A DNA stretch of 64,000 bases from an uncultured Saprospiraceae bacterium (GTDB lineage Bacteria; Bacteroidota; Bacteroidia; Chitinophagales; Saprospiraceae): positions 1 through 64,000 of the forward strand of contig CALDEM010000051.1 of NCBI GenBank assembly GCA_937942435.1. The letters are read 5' to 3'. The notes below the pieces were generated by a model. That model searched no databases, was not told the origin of the DNA, and saw only the letters and a program-made list of their open reading frames with translations. Made by a program: the position numbers and the translations under genes. Shown here piece after piece: positions 41,543 to 51,169 of the stretch; within the stretch, counting starts at the first letter, position 1, and the number at the start of each line of letters is the position of its first letter.

Positions 41543-43954
41543 TTGGATACCGACGCGGAGTTAAAAAAACAAATGACAGAGCAGCTTTCAGAGTTTTACG
41601 AGTTGATGGATCAGAACATCGAGAGATCTTGGTCTTTTAGTATAGCCGACGATCACTTATCTGCTCTTTCTGAAGGCCTTCGATCACTTTGTGAGAAAGC
41701 TGTAAAGATAGGTGCTAATGAAGAGCAAAGACTGACCATCGAAGGGGTCACTCTTGGAGACACTTGTGATAGTACTATCATACATTATGATTGGTTAAGA
41801 GAAGTTAAAGGTGTTTTGGTGTTGTGGAGAGACATCATCTTTCAATATCAAAAGGCATCCATCTTGGCTCGGGAGGATCAGGTTACACAAGAGCAGATCG
41901 ATCGACTCTATCATGAATCAAAAGAAAGAGTGGTTGAAGCTTCAGATTATATCAAAGCGTCTTTCGACAAATCTAAATCAGGACTTAAAGATGAGCAATC
42001 TCAAAACGATTACTTAGAAAAACAATCGCTTAAGATCAATCCTTGGCCAGTCTACAAAGAGCAAATAGAAACCTTGAAAGAGCAAAGTAACTTGCTTATA
42101 GAAGAACATGACCAGATAGTAAAAACTAAAGAAGACTTAGTCAAGTTAGAAGGCTCTATACAAGATGTAGTTAATTCTTTCAAAATAGAAGTAGAAAGAA
42201 TAAGGGAGTTGGGTCATCAGACGATTACTATCGTCAATGAAAATATAGAAGAGCACCCACAGAAGATTGTAAAACATGTAGATACGATAGACCAACAGGT
42301 TTTGGCTGCCAATATTTATAATGCTTACTCTTTTATCGCAGATCAGATCACATCTGATATGGTTGAGTCCATGGAGGTGCCTACAAAAATTGAAAATAGC
42401 CAGATACAATATAAAGAAATCAATTTTTCTAATGTGACTAGACATTGGTTAGAAGGAGAAGTACAGCCGAGCATCATCGAGGCTCAAGAGATTCTGGATA
42501 GTGTTGGCAATAGTATGAAAATGGCACTTGTCAATGTCCGTAACAGAATCGCTCTTGCAACAAGTGATGGACAAGAGACTGCACAGCTTAACTTAGAAAG
42601 CACCGAAGTGTCTCAACCGATCAATACGGCTTTAGAAATTATAAATGGAAGATTAGAATCTCTGCAAGAGTTTCAAGACCTGGTAAAGCTAAGAATGGAT
42701 GAACACTTGCGCATCAACCATGTCTATGATGAAGACCATAGTTTTCTACATGCATCGCAGCAATACCTTGTAGGGCAGATTAATCTGGAGCAAACGGCAT
42801 GGATACAAAAGATTAAAAACTGGATATTTGGCAAGGGTCAGATACTCAAAGGTTTTATGGCGGGTGTTGCTGAAGAAGAGTCCTTGAGTAGCGCAGAGAA
42901 GATCGTACGATTCGTCCAGAGTAGAAGCATGCATGAGGATAATAATCAGTATAATAACATCTTCTCGGCTCATGGATATATAGGAGAATCATTCTGGGTT
43001 GGGCGAGAGCGAGAACTGGCACATATGATACAGTTGATTAAAAACTGGAGAAGTGGATTTAGAGGGTCTGTGATCGTAAGTGGCAAGAGATTTAGTGGCA
43101 AGTCAGTATACGGAGAGCTTATTGCTCATCGGTATTTTCCACAACAGACAATTAGAATAAGACCGCAAGGAGTTATTAAGATAGATGGTAGGATATTTGA
43201 GACAACTGAGGATCTTGGACCGGCGTTGGAATTTATAAAAAAGAATTCCATCAATCATTCTTACTTGGTATGGATAGATGACTTAGAGTTATGGCAAAGC
43301 CCGACCATAACGGCAAGTCAAAATGTACAAACACTTTTGAGACACATAGATGATCTCTCAGCGCAGCATTTCTTTATGGTATCTATGAGCAACTGGTTTA
43401 GGAATCATTATAACCAGATGTTTAAACTTGAAAAAGTTTTTCAAGCTGAGATCAATATGGATGTGATGTCTGAAGATGAAGTGCGGCAAGCCATCATCAT
43501 TAGACATGGCGCTACACATAAGCTACTTGTGGATGATGAAGGAGAACAAGTGCCTCCGCAAGCATTTGCTAAAATGGTGCAGCGCGTCAATAGCCTCGCT
43601 AATTATAATATCGGTCAAGCACTTAATCTCTGGTCCTATTATACGGAGCGAGTCAATGACGAGCAAGTCATACATCGCCCTGATCTGACATATCAACTCC
43701 CAGACTTTATAAATGACGAAAACAGTATACTGCTTCGGGCTATCTTAATGAACAAAAGAACTAACGAGTATAGACTTAGAAAAACACTGGGCCAATCATT
43801 TACGACAAAGTATAAAGCCATTGTACAGCGACTCATCAACCTTGGAGTCTTAAATAGACACATAGATGGTCTACTAGAACTCAATGATGGTATAGTCAAT
43901 GATGTAGCTGCATTGTTAGAGCAAGCAGGATATATAAAGTTTAGACACAAATGA
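41543..43954 (+). CDS. P-loop (AAA/STAND-like) ATPase with long coiled-coil N-terminus and C-terminal winged-helix-like region; function unknown
   Basis: WVGRERELAHMIQL, Walker A GKRFSGKS, Walker B-like YLVWIDDLELW; ATG at 41573 is an alternative start. Confidence 0.75.
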   Translation: MDTDAELKKQMTEQLSEFYELMDQNIERSWSFSIADDHLSALSEGLRSLCEKAVKIGANEEQRLTIEGVTLGDTCDSTIIHYDWLREVKGVLVLWRDIIFQYQKASILAREDQVTQEQIDRLYHESKERVVEASDYIKASFDKSKSGLKDEQSQNDYLEKQSLKINPWPVYKEQIETLKEQSNLLIEEHDQIVKTKEDLVKLEGSIQDVVNSFKIEVERIRELGHQTITIVNENIEEHPQKIVKHVDTIDQQVLAANIYNAYSFIADQITSDMVESMEVPTKIENSQIQYKEINFSNVTRHWLEGEVQPSIIEAQEILDSVGNSMKMALVNVRNRIALATSDGQETAQLNLESTEVSQPINTALEIINGRLESLQEFQDLVKLRMDEHLRINHVYDEDHSFLHASQQYLVGQINLEQTAWIQKIKNWIFGKGQILKGFMAGVAEEESLSSAEKIVRFVQSRSMHEDNNQYNNIFSAHGYIGESFWVGRERELAHMIQLIKNWRSGFRGSVIVSGKRFSGKSVYGELIAHRYFPQQTIRIRPQGVIKIDGRIFETTEDLGPALEFIKKNSINHSYLVWIDDLELWQSPTITASQNVQTLLRHIDDLSAQHFFMVSMSNWFRNHYNQMFKLEKVFQAEINMDVMSEDEVRQAIIIRHGATHKLLVDDEGEQVPPQAFAKMVQRVNSLANYNIGQALNLWSYYTERVNDEQVIHRPDLTYQLPDFINDENSILLRAILMNKRTNEYRLRKTLGQSFTTKYKAIVQRLINLGVLNRHIDGLLELNDGIVNDVAALLEQAGYIKFRHK

Positions 43955-44697
43955 ATATAGATTTAGAAGACATATTCAATATAGATTATAATTGGGTGGA
44001 CTTGATCTTCTTGTCAGTGGTCTTGGTACTTGTCTATATGCTACTCCTTTTTCTGAGAAAGATCGTTTTTAATATTTCATTTTTAGGCGGAGCCAGATCA
44101 ATTGTCAAGCGAGTGTTAGATATCATACTGATACTGTACGAGCCGCTGTTTATCTTAGTTATTATCAGCGCCTTTGTTATGATCAAGCCTGGGATCCATG
44201 GTTTGATCATCGGAGTGTTATTGATTATGGGATTTAGTCATATCCGTAATTACTTTCATGGTAGATTATTTATGTCTGATAAGTCTTTAAAGGCAGGCAG
44301 AAGAATAAGAATATCTGACCAAGAAGGCATCATCACTCAGATGGGTAGGATGGGCCTCCAAGTGAGAAGCGATGACGGTCTCCACTATGTACCATATCAC
44401 ATCCTTGTGACAGAGGGATATGTTATGTCATCAGGAGAGAAGATCGGGGGCTACTATAGATTGAGTATCTCAAAAGAGAACTCAGATGCTGGCCAAAGCT
44501 ACCTGAGCGAGCTATCTAACATATTAATATCAAGTCCTTATGTGGACGGAGATCATAAACCTGAGATTAAGCGTTCTATAGATGCTCAGGATACGATAGA
44601 TGTGCGGTTGTTGGTTAAAGAAGAGCAACACCTTAATGATCTCATCGCACTCTTGAGTGAATATGGTTATCAATCTAAGATTACAAAATCCAACTAA
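43951..44697 (+). CDS. MscS-like membrane protein
   Basis: Several N-terminal TM segments, then MscS beta-domain-like GRRIRISDQEGIITQMGRMGLQVRSDDGLHYVPYHILV; ATGA overlap with upstream gene. Confidence 0.65.
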   Translation: MNIDLEDIFNIDYNWVDLIFLSVVLVLVYMLLLFLRKIVFNISFLGGARSIVKRVLDIILILYEPLFILVIISAFVMIKPGIHGLIIGVLLIMGFSHIRNYFHGRLFMSDKSLKAGRRIRISDQEGIITQMGRMGLQVRSDDGLHYVPYHILVTEGYVMSSGEKIGGYYRLSISKENSDAGQSYLSELSNILISSPYVDGDHKPEIKRSIDAQDTIDVRLLVKEEQHLNDLIALLSEYGYQSKITKSN

Positions 44698-46025
44698 TGG
44701 AAACATTAACTTCTTATTCATTATTACTTGCTTCAACAGATCTATTTAGCTCTTATAATCTGATTATAGGATCATCGATCGTCATTATACTTTCTTTCTT
44801 TTTTGGAGAGCTTTCTAAAAAGACCAACATACCGTCCGTATTGATGCTGATCATATTAGGTATCGTTATCAAGATTGGATTGGATAGTGTCACGGAGACA
44901 ACGCCAGACTTCCAAGCTTATCTCGAAGTGCTGGGTATCGTCGGGCTGATCATGATTGTTCTAGAAGCCGCTCTTGAACTCAAGCTGGAAAAAGAAAAAC
45001 TGATACCTATTGCAAAGGCATTTACAATTGCATTGATAGGGTTGATTCTATCTGCTTGGGCAGCTGCGGCCTTACTTCATCAGTTTGTGCCTGAGATGAC
45101 GATGCAAAAAGCATGGATTTATGCAACGCCGATATCGATATTATCGAGTGCCATTATTATCCCTTCTGTTTCAAGTCTGAGAAACGATAAGAAAGAGTTT
45201 CATATATACGAGAGTACCTTCTCAGATATCTTAGGGATCATGATGTTTTACTTCTTAGTAGCGCCATTTGAAAATGGAGGAGAAGCTACTGGCTTCTTGG
45301 CATTTGGAGGTAATGTCATCTTAACCATAGTTCTATCACTAATCGCTAGTTATGCCATTGTGATCATTTTTCAACGTATAGAGACACATGTGAAGCTGTT
45401 CTTGTTGATAGCCGTACTATTGCTGTTGTACGCGATAGGTAAGAAGATGCACTTGTCATCGCTGATCATTATCCTCGTATTTGGATTGGTGATAGCCAAT
45501 ATGAAGCTATTCTTCAAAGGAACACTGAGTCACTTTCTGGATAAGGAGAATGCCGATCATATATACGAAGGCTTGCATGTTGTTACGATGGAAACGGCTT
45601 TTGTAGTTAGGACCTTCTTCTTTGTGGTATTTGGTCTTACGATTGTCTTGTCATCCTTGGCGAGCATGAAAGTGGCGATGATCAGCTTGTTGATCATCTT
45701 CTCGATCTATGCGATCAGATACTTGATCCTTAGGCTGTTTATAGGTAAGGATATACTGCCACAGTTATTCATAGCACCGAGGGGATTAATCACAGTCTTA
45801 TTGTTTTATGCGATTCCGACAGGTGCAACAGTTGCGGGTTTTGAGTCAGGGATTCTATTATTTATCATTATTGGCACAAGTGTGATTATGACATTTGCCA
45901 TGATATCAGATAAAAGAAGGACCAATAGTGCCGTGCGAGAAGCGAAAAGCCAGCCTGTTGGCTATGTAAAGTGGGAGGCACCTTCAGTTGGTGAAGGTCC
46001 AGTTGCAAAAGAGTCGCAACATTGA
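44697..46025 (+). CDS. CPA-type cation:proton antiporter
   Basis: FFFGELSKKTNIPSVLMLIILGIVI, multiple TMs, ion-site-like region YESTFSDILGIMMFY; TAATG overlap with upstream gene. Confidence 0.85.
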   Translation: METLTSYSLLLASTDLFSSYNLIIGSSIVIILSFFFGELSKKTNIPSVLMLIILGIVIKIGLDSVTETTPDFQAYLEVLGIVGLIMIVLEAALELKLEKEKLIPIAKAFTIALIGLILSAWAAAALLHQFVPEMTMQKAWIYATPISILSSAIIIPSVSSLRNDKKEFHIYESTFSDILGIMMFYFLVAPFENGGEATGFLAFGGNVILTIVLSLIASYAIVIIFQRIETHVKLFLLIAVLLLLYAIGKKMHLSSLIIILVFGLVIANMKLFFKGTLSHFLDKENADHIYEGLHVVTMETAFVVRTFFFVVFGLTIVLSSLASMKVAMISLLIIFSIYAIRYLILRLFIGKDILPQLFIAPRGLITVLLFYAIPTGATVAGFESGILLFIIIGTSVIMTFAMISDKRRTNSAVREAKSQPVGYVKWEAPSVGEGPVAKESQH

Positions 46026-46050
46026 GTTGACTAGAAGAAAAAGAATACCA

Positions 46051-46058
46051 TATATTTG
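46051..46058 (+). promoter_or_regulatory. Bacteroidota -7 element (TATATTTG) for tRNA-Cys
   Basis: TAnnTTTG match 38 nt upstream of the tRNA, TTG near 46027. Confidence 0.55.
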
Positions 46059-46095
46059 CAATCCTCTGAAGCCCGACGGGGTGGAGGAGTTTTAA

Positions 46096-46166
46096 GGTCG
46101 GGTGGCCGAGCGGTTAGGCAGAGGTCTGCAAAACCTTGTACGGCAGTTCGAATCTGCTCCCGACCT
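46096..46166 (+). tRNA. tRNA-Cys (anticodon GCA)
   Basis: Cloverleaf read by hand: acceptor GGTCGGG/CCCGACC, anticodon stem GAGGT/ACCTT with loop CTGCAAA, T-loop GTTCGAATC. Confidence 0.93.
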
Positions 46167-46177
46167 CAATAAAGAAA

Positions 46178-46210
46178 GCCTCTTGATGCGTAGCATCTTG
46201 AGGCTTTTTT
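46178..46210 (+). terminator. Terminator hairpin after tRNA-Cys
   Basis: aagcctc-tt-gatgc-gta-gcatc-tt-gaggctt then T run. Confidence 0.75.
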
Positions 46211-46257
46211 CATGCCCATAAGCGTCAAGCTTGCTTGAACGCGTATGGGCATGAAAA
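46206..46257. repeat. Long inverted repeat overlapping the terminator T run
   Basis: tttttcatgcccata ... tatgggcatgaaaaa with additional internal pairing (tcaagc-tt-gcttga). Confidence 0.8.
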
Positions 46258-46519
46258 AGCCATTTTGAGTGCAACTATAGACGAAGCCAATCTGATCCCG
46301 ACCTTAACTATATGAAGCGATTCTTCTAGTTAAGATCGAGAAATAAAAGTCAAGTAGATGGGCGAAGCCATTCTGCTACTAATCTCAATGTTACAGTGAC
46401 GATGATTTCTAATCGCATCCCAAAACGTACACCACCTGACAAAATCCACCCAACTTCAACCCTACGGGAATTAATCAACCCCATATGATGTTACCCACAT
46501 CGAGCGTTCCATAAGTCAT

Positions 46520-47926
46520 ATGATCTTGAGGCCCTGCCTATTTCTTATCTTCTGCCTAATGCCACAACTGGTTAGCGCTCAGTCCGATTATTATATAATC
46601 ACGGATCTCTCACTATCGGGTAATAAAAAAACCAAAGACCAAATCATCTCTCGAGAGTTAGATCTACACGTCGGAGATACCCTCTATGTTGATGAGATCG
46701 ACCAGCTCTTCTTAGAAAATGAAAAACGAATACTAAGCACCGGCCTCTTTACAGATGCATCTATTGAGTTACGCAATATAGACTCAGAACAGAAGAGAGC
46801 TGGTGTTCAAGTGGTCTTACAAGAGAACTGGTATATCTATCCCAACTTGACATTTGAGTTAGCAGATAGAAACTTTAGTGTCTGGTGGAATGAACAGGGC
46901 AGGTCACTTGACCGTGTAAACTATGGATTTGGTCTAAACCATATCAACCTCACAGGACAGAGAGATAACTTAAATCTGAAGGTGCAGTTTGGTTTCACAA
47001 AGAAGTTTGAAGCAGAGTATAGTTACCCCTACCTCAACGAAAGCCAAACCTTAGGGATAGCGGGCAAAATCACGTATACAGAAAATCGTGAGATAGGATA
47101 TATCACCGAGGCCAACAAAACTTTATTTCATAAGGAAGAAGATGACCGTGTCTTGTTAAGAAGGTTTCGAGTGAGCACATGGCTGAATTATCGGACCAAC
47201 TTATATCAATATCATAGACTCAAGTTTGAGTGGCATCGCAACAGTATTGATCCTTTTGTTGCAACAGAGCTCAACGCTGATTACTTTCTCAATGAAGAGG
47301 AAGCGATCCGCTTTTTCAAATTAGAATATGACTTTAGTATCGATCGACGGATATTTAGTTTTTATCCGGAGGGTGGATACCTGATAGGCGCCAATATTAA
47401 AAAAGAAGGACTGGGCATCTTTAAAGAATATGATAATCTCCTAGTTGAGCTAAGAGGTGAGTATTACGCCAACTTTGGAGATCGCTTGATTTTTGCCAAT
47501 CAAACAAAGTTAAAAACTAATATCAACAGAAGACAGGTCGCTTTTGCAAATAATACTGGCCTTGGCTATGATGGCAATATAGTCAGTGGATACGAACTGT
47601 ATGTGGTGGACGGAACTGACTTCGTACTGCATAAGTCATCTATTAGATGGAAGGCAATTGATCACATATTTAATCTTAACAAGGCGATGCCGATGCGCCA
47701 GTTTAAGTTGATGGACTTAAAGTTATATCTCACGTTTAACCTTGACGCTGGCTTTGTTAATGAACCCACGTACAAAGCATCCAATTTTCTAAATAATCAA
47801 TGGATAGTTGGCTATGGTCCGGGCTTAGATCTCCTACTATTTAACACCTATTTGTTTTCTTTTGATTATAGTTTCAATGAACTGGGAGAGTCAGGACTCT
47901 TCTTTAGCCATAGAGTTTCTTTTTAG
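46520..47926 (+). CDS. BamA/Omp85-like outer-membrane protein with POTRA domain
   Basis: YYIITDLSLSGNKKTKDQIISRELDLHVGDTLYVDEIDQLFLENEKRILSTGLFTDASIEL, C-terminal barrel ending in F. Confidence 0.8.
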   Translation: MILRPCLFLIFCLMPQLVSAQSDYYIITDLSLSGNKKTKDQIISRELDLHVGDTLYVDEIDQLFLENEKRILSTGLFTDASIELRNIDSEQKRAGVQVVLQENWYIYPNLTFELADRNFSVWWNEQGRSLDRVNYGFGLNHINLTGQRDNLNLKVQFGFTKKFEAEYSYPYLNESQTLGIAGKITYTENREIGYITEANKTLFHKEEDDRVLLRRFRVSTWLNYRTNLYQYHRLKFEWHRNSIDPFVATELNADYFLNEEEAIRFFKLEYDFSIDRRIFSFYPEGGYLIGANIKKEGLGIFKEYDNLLVELRGEYYANFGDRLIFANQTKLKTNINRRQVAFANNTGLGYDGNIVSGYELYVVDGTDFVLHKSSIRWKAIDHIFNLNKAMPMRQFKLMDLKLYLTFNLDAGFVNEPTYKASNFLNNQWIVGYGPGLDLLLFNTYLFSFDYSFNELGESGLFFSHRVSF

Positions 47927-47935
47927 AATAGAAAA

Positions 47936-48952
47936 TTAGTAAGGTCTTTTTTGTTCCCAGTCCCAAGCTGTACGCATGATGTCTTCTACACCATATTGAG
48001 GATTCCAACCTAAGCGATCTTTTGCTTTTTTGTAATTAGAATATATAGCGATAACGTCTCCAGGTCGTCTTGGTCCGATTTTATAATTTAATTTTTTGCC
48101 AGACACTTTTTCAAATGCGGTTATGGCTTCAAGAACACTTACACCTTCTCCTATACCGAGATTAAAAACTTCATAGGAAGAATTGTTTTTACCATGGAGT
48201 AGATACCCTACGGACAGTTTGTGTGCATCGGCAAGGTCCATCACGTGGATATAGTCACGTATACAACTTCCATCACGAGTGTCATAATCATCACCAAAGA
48301 CAGTACATTCTTTTCTTTTACCAGCTGCGGTTTCTGTTATCACAGGCACAAGATTTAGAGCAGGAGTTCTTGCAGATTCACCGATATGCGTTGTCGGATG
48401 AGCGCCCGCAGGATTGAAGTAGCGAAGGGATAAGACATTTATCGTAGTGTGAGTGGATAGGTCTTTTAGTATTTGTTCTCCTATTTGTTTGGTTCTGCCA
48501 TAAGGGGATTCGGCTTCTTTCATCTCGGTTGTTTCAGTAACAGGGAGATCGACTGCTTGGCCGTATACAGTGCAAGAAGAAGAAAAGATAAAGTTTTTAA
48601 CACCTGTATTCTGAGCACCTTTTAAGACATGAAGTAGACTATCCACATTGTTTTGAAAGTAGCGCAATGGTTCTTTGACAGATTCGCCTACGGCCTTCAG
48701 TGCCGCAAAATGGATGATCGCATCGATATCATCATGTTGACTAAAAAATGCATCTACTGCTGGGCCGTCACATAAGTCGATGTTGTGGTTGATCACATCT
48801 TGGCCCGTGATTTTCTTGATACCCGCCAATGACTCTATATATGAATTGACTAAGTTATCGATGGATATGACCTCATGTCCTTCATTGAGTAAACTTACGA
48901 TCGTATGACTTCCGATATATCCACAACCTCCTGTGACAAGAACCTTTGACAT
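47936..48952 (-). CDS. galE: UDP-glucose 4-epimerase
   Basis: MSKVLVTGGCGYIGSHTIVSLL, SSSCTVYG, SPYGRTK; start moved to 48952. Confidence 0.95.
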   Translation of the reverse strand: MSKVLVTGGCGYIGSHTIVSLLNEGHEVISIDNLVNSYIESLAGIKKITGQDVINHNIDLCDGPAVDAFFSQHDDIDAIIHFAALKAVGESVKEPLRYFQNNVDSLLHVLKGAQNTGVKNFIFSSSCTVYGQAVDLPVTETTEMKEAESPYGRTKQIGEQILKDLSTHTTINVLSLRYFNPAGAHPTTHIGESARTPALNLVPVITETAAGKRKECTVFGDDYDTRDGSCIRDYIHVMDLADAHKLSVGYLLHGKNNSSYEVFNLGIGEGVSVLEAITAFEKVSGKKLNYKIGPRRPGDVIAIYSNYKKAKDRLGWNPQYGVEDIMRTAWDWEQKRPY

Positions 48953-48986
48953 GATTATTATACTTTTGACCAAAAGTAACATAAGC

Positions 48987-49763
48987 ATGGAAGAGTTGAC
49001 TAATGAAGTGGTGTTGATCGCACAGAGAGCAGGCGATAAGATATTAGAGATCTATGCTGATGAGTCAAGATTTGGCGTGGAAACCAAGAGTGATGACTCA
49101 CCATTGACCCAGGCAGATAAACAAGCCAATGACGTCATTATAGGAGGGCTCGTCAACTTGAGTGTGGACTATCCGATCATCTCAGAAGAGACAAAGCTAC
49201 AACCATATGAGGAGCGCAAGGATTATCATCGGTTTTGGTTGGTTGATCCTTTGGACGGAACCAAGGAGTTTATAAAACGCAATGGAGAGTTTACTGTCAA
49301 CATCGCTTTGGTAGAAAATGGGAGACCGATCATGGGTGTTGTTTTTGTACCTGTAAGTGGAGATAGTTATTGGGGCATGAAAGGACTGGGTGCATATCAT
49401 AAAGGCGCTCATGGAGAGATTAGAAAATTAACTGCCAACCGATATCAGCGTACTGATAAAGGCATAAGAGTAGTCTGCTCCAGATCGCATATCAATGAGG
49501 AGACGCAGTCATTTATTGATGCACTTGATCAGCCTGAAGCGGTATCTAAAGGAAGCTCACTCAAATTTTTATTGATCGCTGGTGGCGAAGCAGAAGTCTA
49601 TCCAAGGATGGGCCCAACTATGGAGTGGGATACCGGCGCCGCTCAGATTATACTTGAAGAGTCGGGTGGAGAAGTGTTGCATGCTGAGACCATGCAACCA
49701 CTTAATTATAATAAAGAGAATCTGCTCAATCCATACTTTATAGCACGTGCCCAATTGAGTTAA
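48987..49763 (+). CDS. cysQ: 3'(2'),5'-bisphosphate nucleotidase
   Basis: SDDSPLTQADKQAND, FWLVDPLDGTKEFIKRNGEFTVNIALV, WDTGAAQIILEESGG; start moved to ATG 48987. Confidence 0.93.
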   Translation: MEELTNEVVLIAQRAGDKILEIYADESRFGVETKSDDSPLTQADKQANDVIIGGLVNLSVDYPIISEETKLQPYEERKDYHRFWLVDPLDGTKEFIKRNGEFTVNIALVENGRPIMGVVFVPVSGDSYWGMKGLGAYHKGAHGEIRKLTANRYQRTDKGIRVVCSRSHINEETQSFIDALDQPEAVSKGSSLKFLLIAGGEAEVYPRMGPTMEWDTGAAQIILEESGGEVLHAETMQPLNYNKENLLNPYFIARAQLS

Positions 49764-49766
49764 TTT

Positions 49767-50510
49767 ATGATATCTGCAGTCATCATCACTTACAATGAGG
49801 CGCAGCATATCGCAGACGCCATCAACTCGTGTAAGGATATTGTTGATGAAGTGATAGTCATAGATGCAGAGAGCACTGATGATACTGTGATTAATGCTGA
49901 GCAGTCAGATGAGAAGGTTAGGACTTTCGTCAAATACTGGGAGGGCTATGGTGCTGCGCGCAATTACGGTGCTGTAAAAGCTAAGCATGATTGGATCTTC
50001 GCTATAGACGCAGATGAAAGATGTTCTCCAGAGTTGAGTGAAACTATAAAAAGTCTACCATTAGTAAAGCCACTAACTTATCAGGTAAGAAGAAAGAATA
50101 TTTACAATAGTGAGATTATAAAATACGGCTTCTTAGCACCAGAGTGGAAGGCCAGATTGTACAGCAAGTCATTAGCAGCATGGGATGATAAGTCAGTGCA
50201 CGAAACACTTCAACCGATAAACTCCAAGTTGGAATATCGCAAACTCAATGGCGCTTTGACGCATCATGCCTATCAAGACCAATCCCATCACCGTGAGCAG
50301 CTCAATCATTATGCAAAGTTGTCTTCTCAGTCAGCTAAAAGTAGTTTAAGCGCTTATCTCTTGGATAGATTAGCGCCGAGCTATCACTTCTGTAGAGCAC
50401 ACTTCTTAAAACTGGGTTTTCTACAAACGCCATACGGCATAGAAACGTCAAAGAATGCATACTACTATAGCAAACGAAAGAGACATTACCGACAGCAAGT
50501 GAAAAATTGA
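49767..50510 (+). CDS. Glycosyltransferase family 2 (LPS core-type)
   Basis: ISAVIITYNEAQHIADAINSCKDIVDEVIVIDAESTDDT, IFAIDADERCSPEL. Confidence 0.87.
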   Translation: MISAVIITYNEAQHIADAINSCKDIVDEVIVIDAESTDDTVINAEQSDEKVRTFVKYWEGYGAARNYGAVKAKHDWIFAIDADERCSPELSETIKSLPLVKPLTYQVRRKNIYNSEIIKYGFLAPEWKARLYSKSLAAWDDKSVHETLQPINSKLEYRKLNGALTHHAYQDQSHHREQLNHYAKLSSQSAKSSLSAYLLDRLAPSYHFCRAHFLKLGFLQTPYGIETSKNAYYYSKRKRHYRQQVKN

Positions 50511-50529
50511 TATAGAGTCTGACCTAAGA

Positions 50530-51009
50530 TTAATTGTAGATGATCACCCCATCTGCCATCATACGTATCTCTCTTTCTGGTTCTGTGATAGCGGCGATCT
50601 CTTCTGCTGAACTTCCTTTGTCCTCAGCATAGTGTCTCAACTCATCCACAGATGTTATACTTGCATAAAGCTTACCACTTATGATAGCGTCTTTACCACT
50701 TGCATCTTTTGGTACGAAGAAGGCATAATCCTTAAACTTGATGAAAACTGAGCAATCACTGTCGTCACTCTCAAGGGTCATCCAACATCCTTTAGCTTGG
50801 CATACTTCATTGATATGTCCTTTGAGTTTTATGTCTAAGGTGTCAGTTTGAGCATTGGGCAGGTCAACTTGTGCCAGGTTGGTGAAGCCCTGGTCGGAGA
50901 TCTTAGCACCAAAGAAGTTCGCTCCTTCAGTTGTAAACTCAGTCTTTTGACCATTGCATGCCATAGCAAAAACGAACAGACTGACCATGATCGTGAGGTA
51001 CTTATACAT
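50530..51009 (-). CDS. DUF4920-like lipoprotein
   Basis: Lipobox-like FAMAC; GHINEVCQAKGCWMTLESDDSDCSVFIKFKDYAFFVPKD. Confidence 0.7.
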   Translation of the reverse strand: MYKYLTIMVSLFVFAMACNGQKTEFTTEGANFFGAKISDQGFTNLAQVDLPNAQTDTLDIKLKGHINEVCQAKGCWMTLESDDSDCSVFIKFKDYAFFVPKDASGKDAIISGKLYASITSVDELRHYAEDKGSSAEEIAAITEPEREIRMMADGVIIYN

Positions 51010-51104
51010 ATCGATTTATATTATGAATGATAACCGTAAAGATATACCATAATCAGCTCTGGATCAGGACATTTGCTCCAATATTCAGGTTATCATAACC
51101 GCTT

Positions 51105-51133
51105 TTGCAGTTCACAAATAAAACCTATCTTTG
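51105..51133 (+). promoter_or_regulatory. Bacteroidota-type promoter for rpsF operon
   Basis: TTG (51105-51107), 18 nt, TATCTTTG (51126-51133). Confidence 0.6.
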
Positions 51134-51169
51134 CGCTCCATTTTTAACAAGAGTGTTTTAAATCATTTT

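Noticed and set aside
42146-42445. Minus-strand 99-aa ORF inside the ATPase gene
   Set aside because: Antisense to the coiled-coil region; no start context or domain signature
46092-46274. Minus-strand 60-aa ORF
   Set aside because: Antisense to tRNA-Cys and its terminator; no protein-like composition
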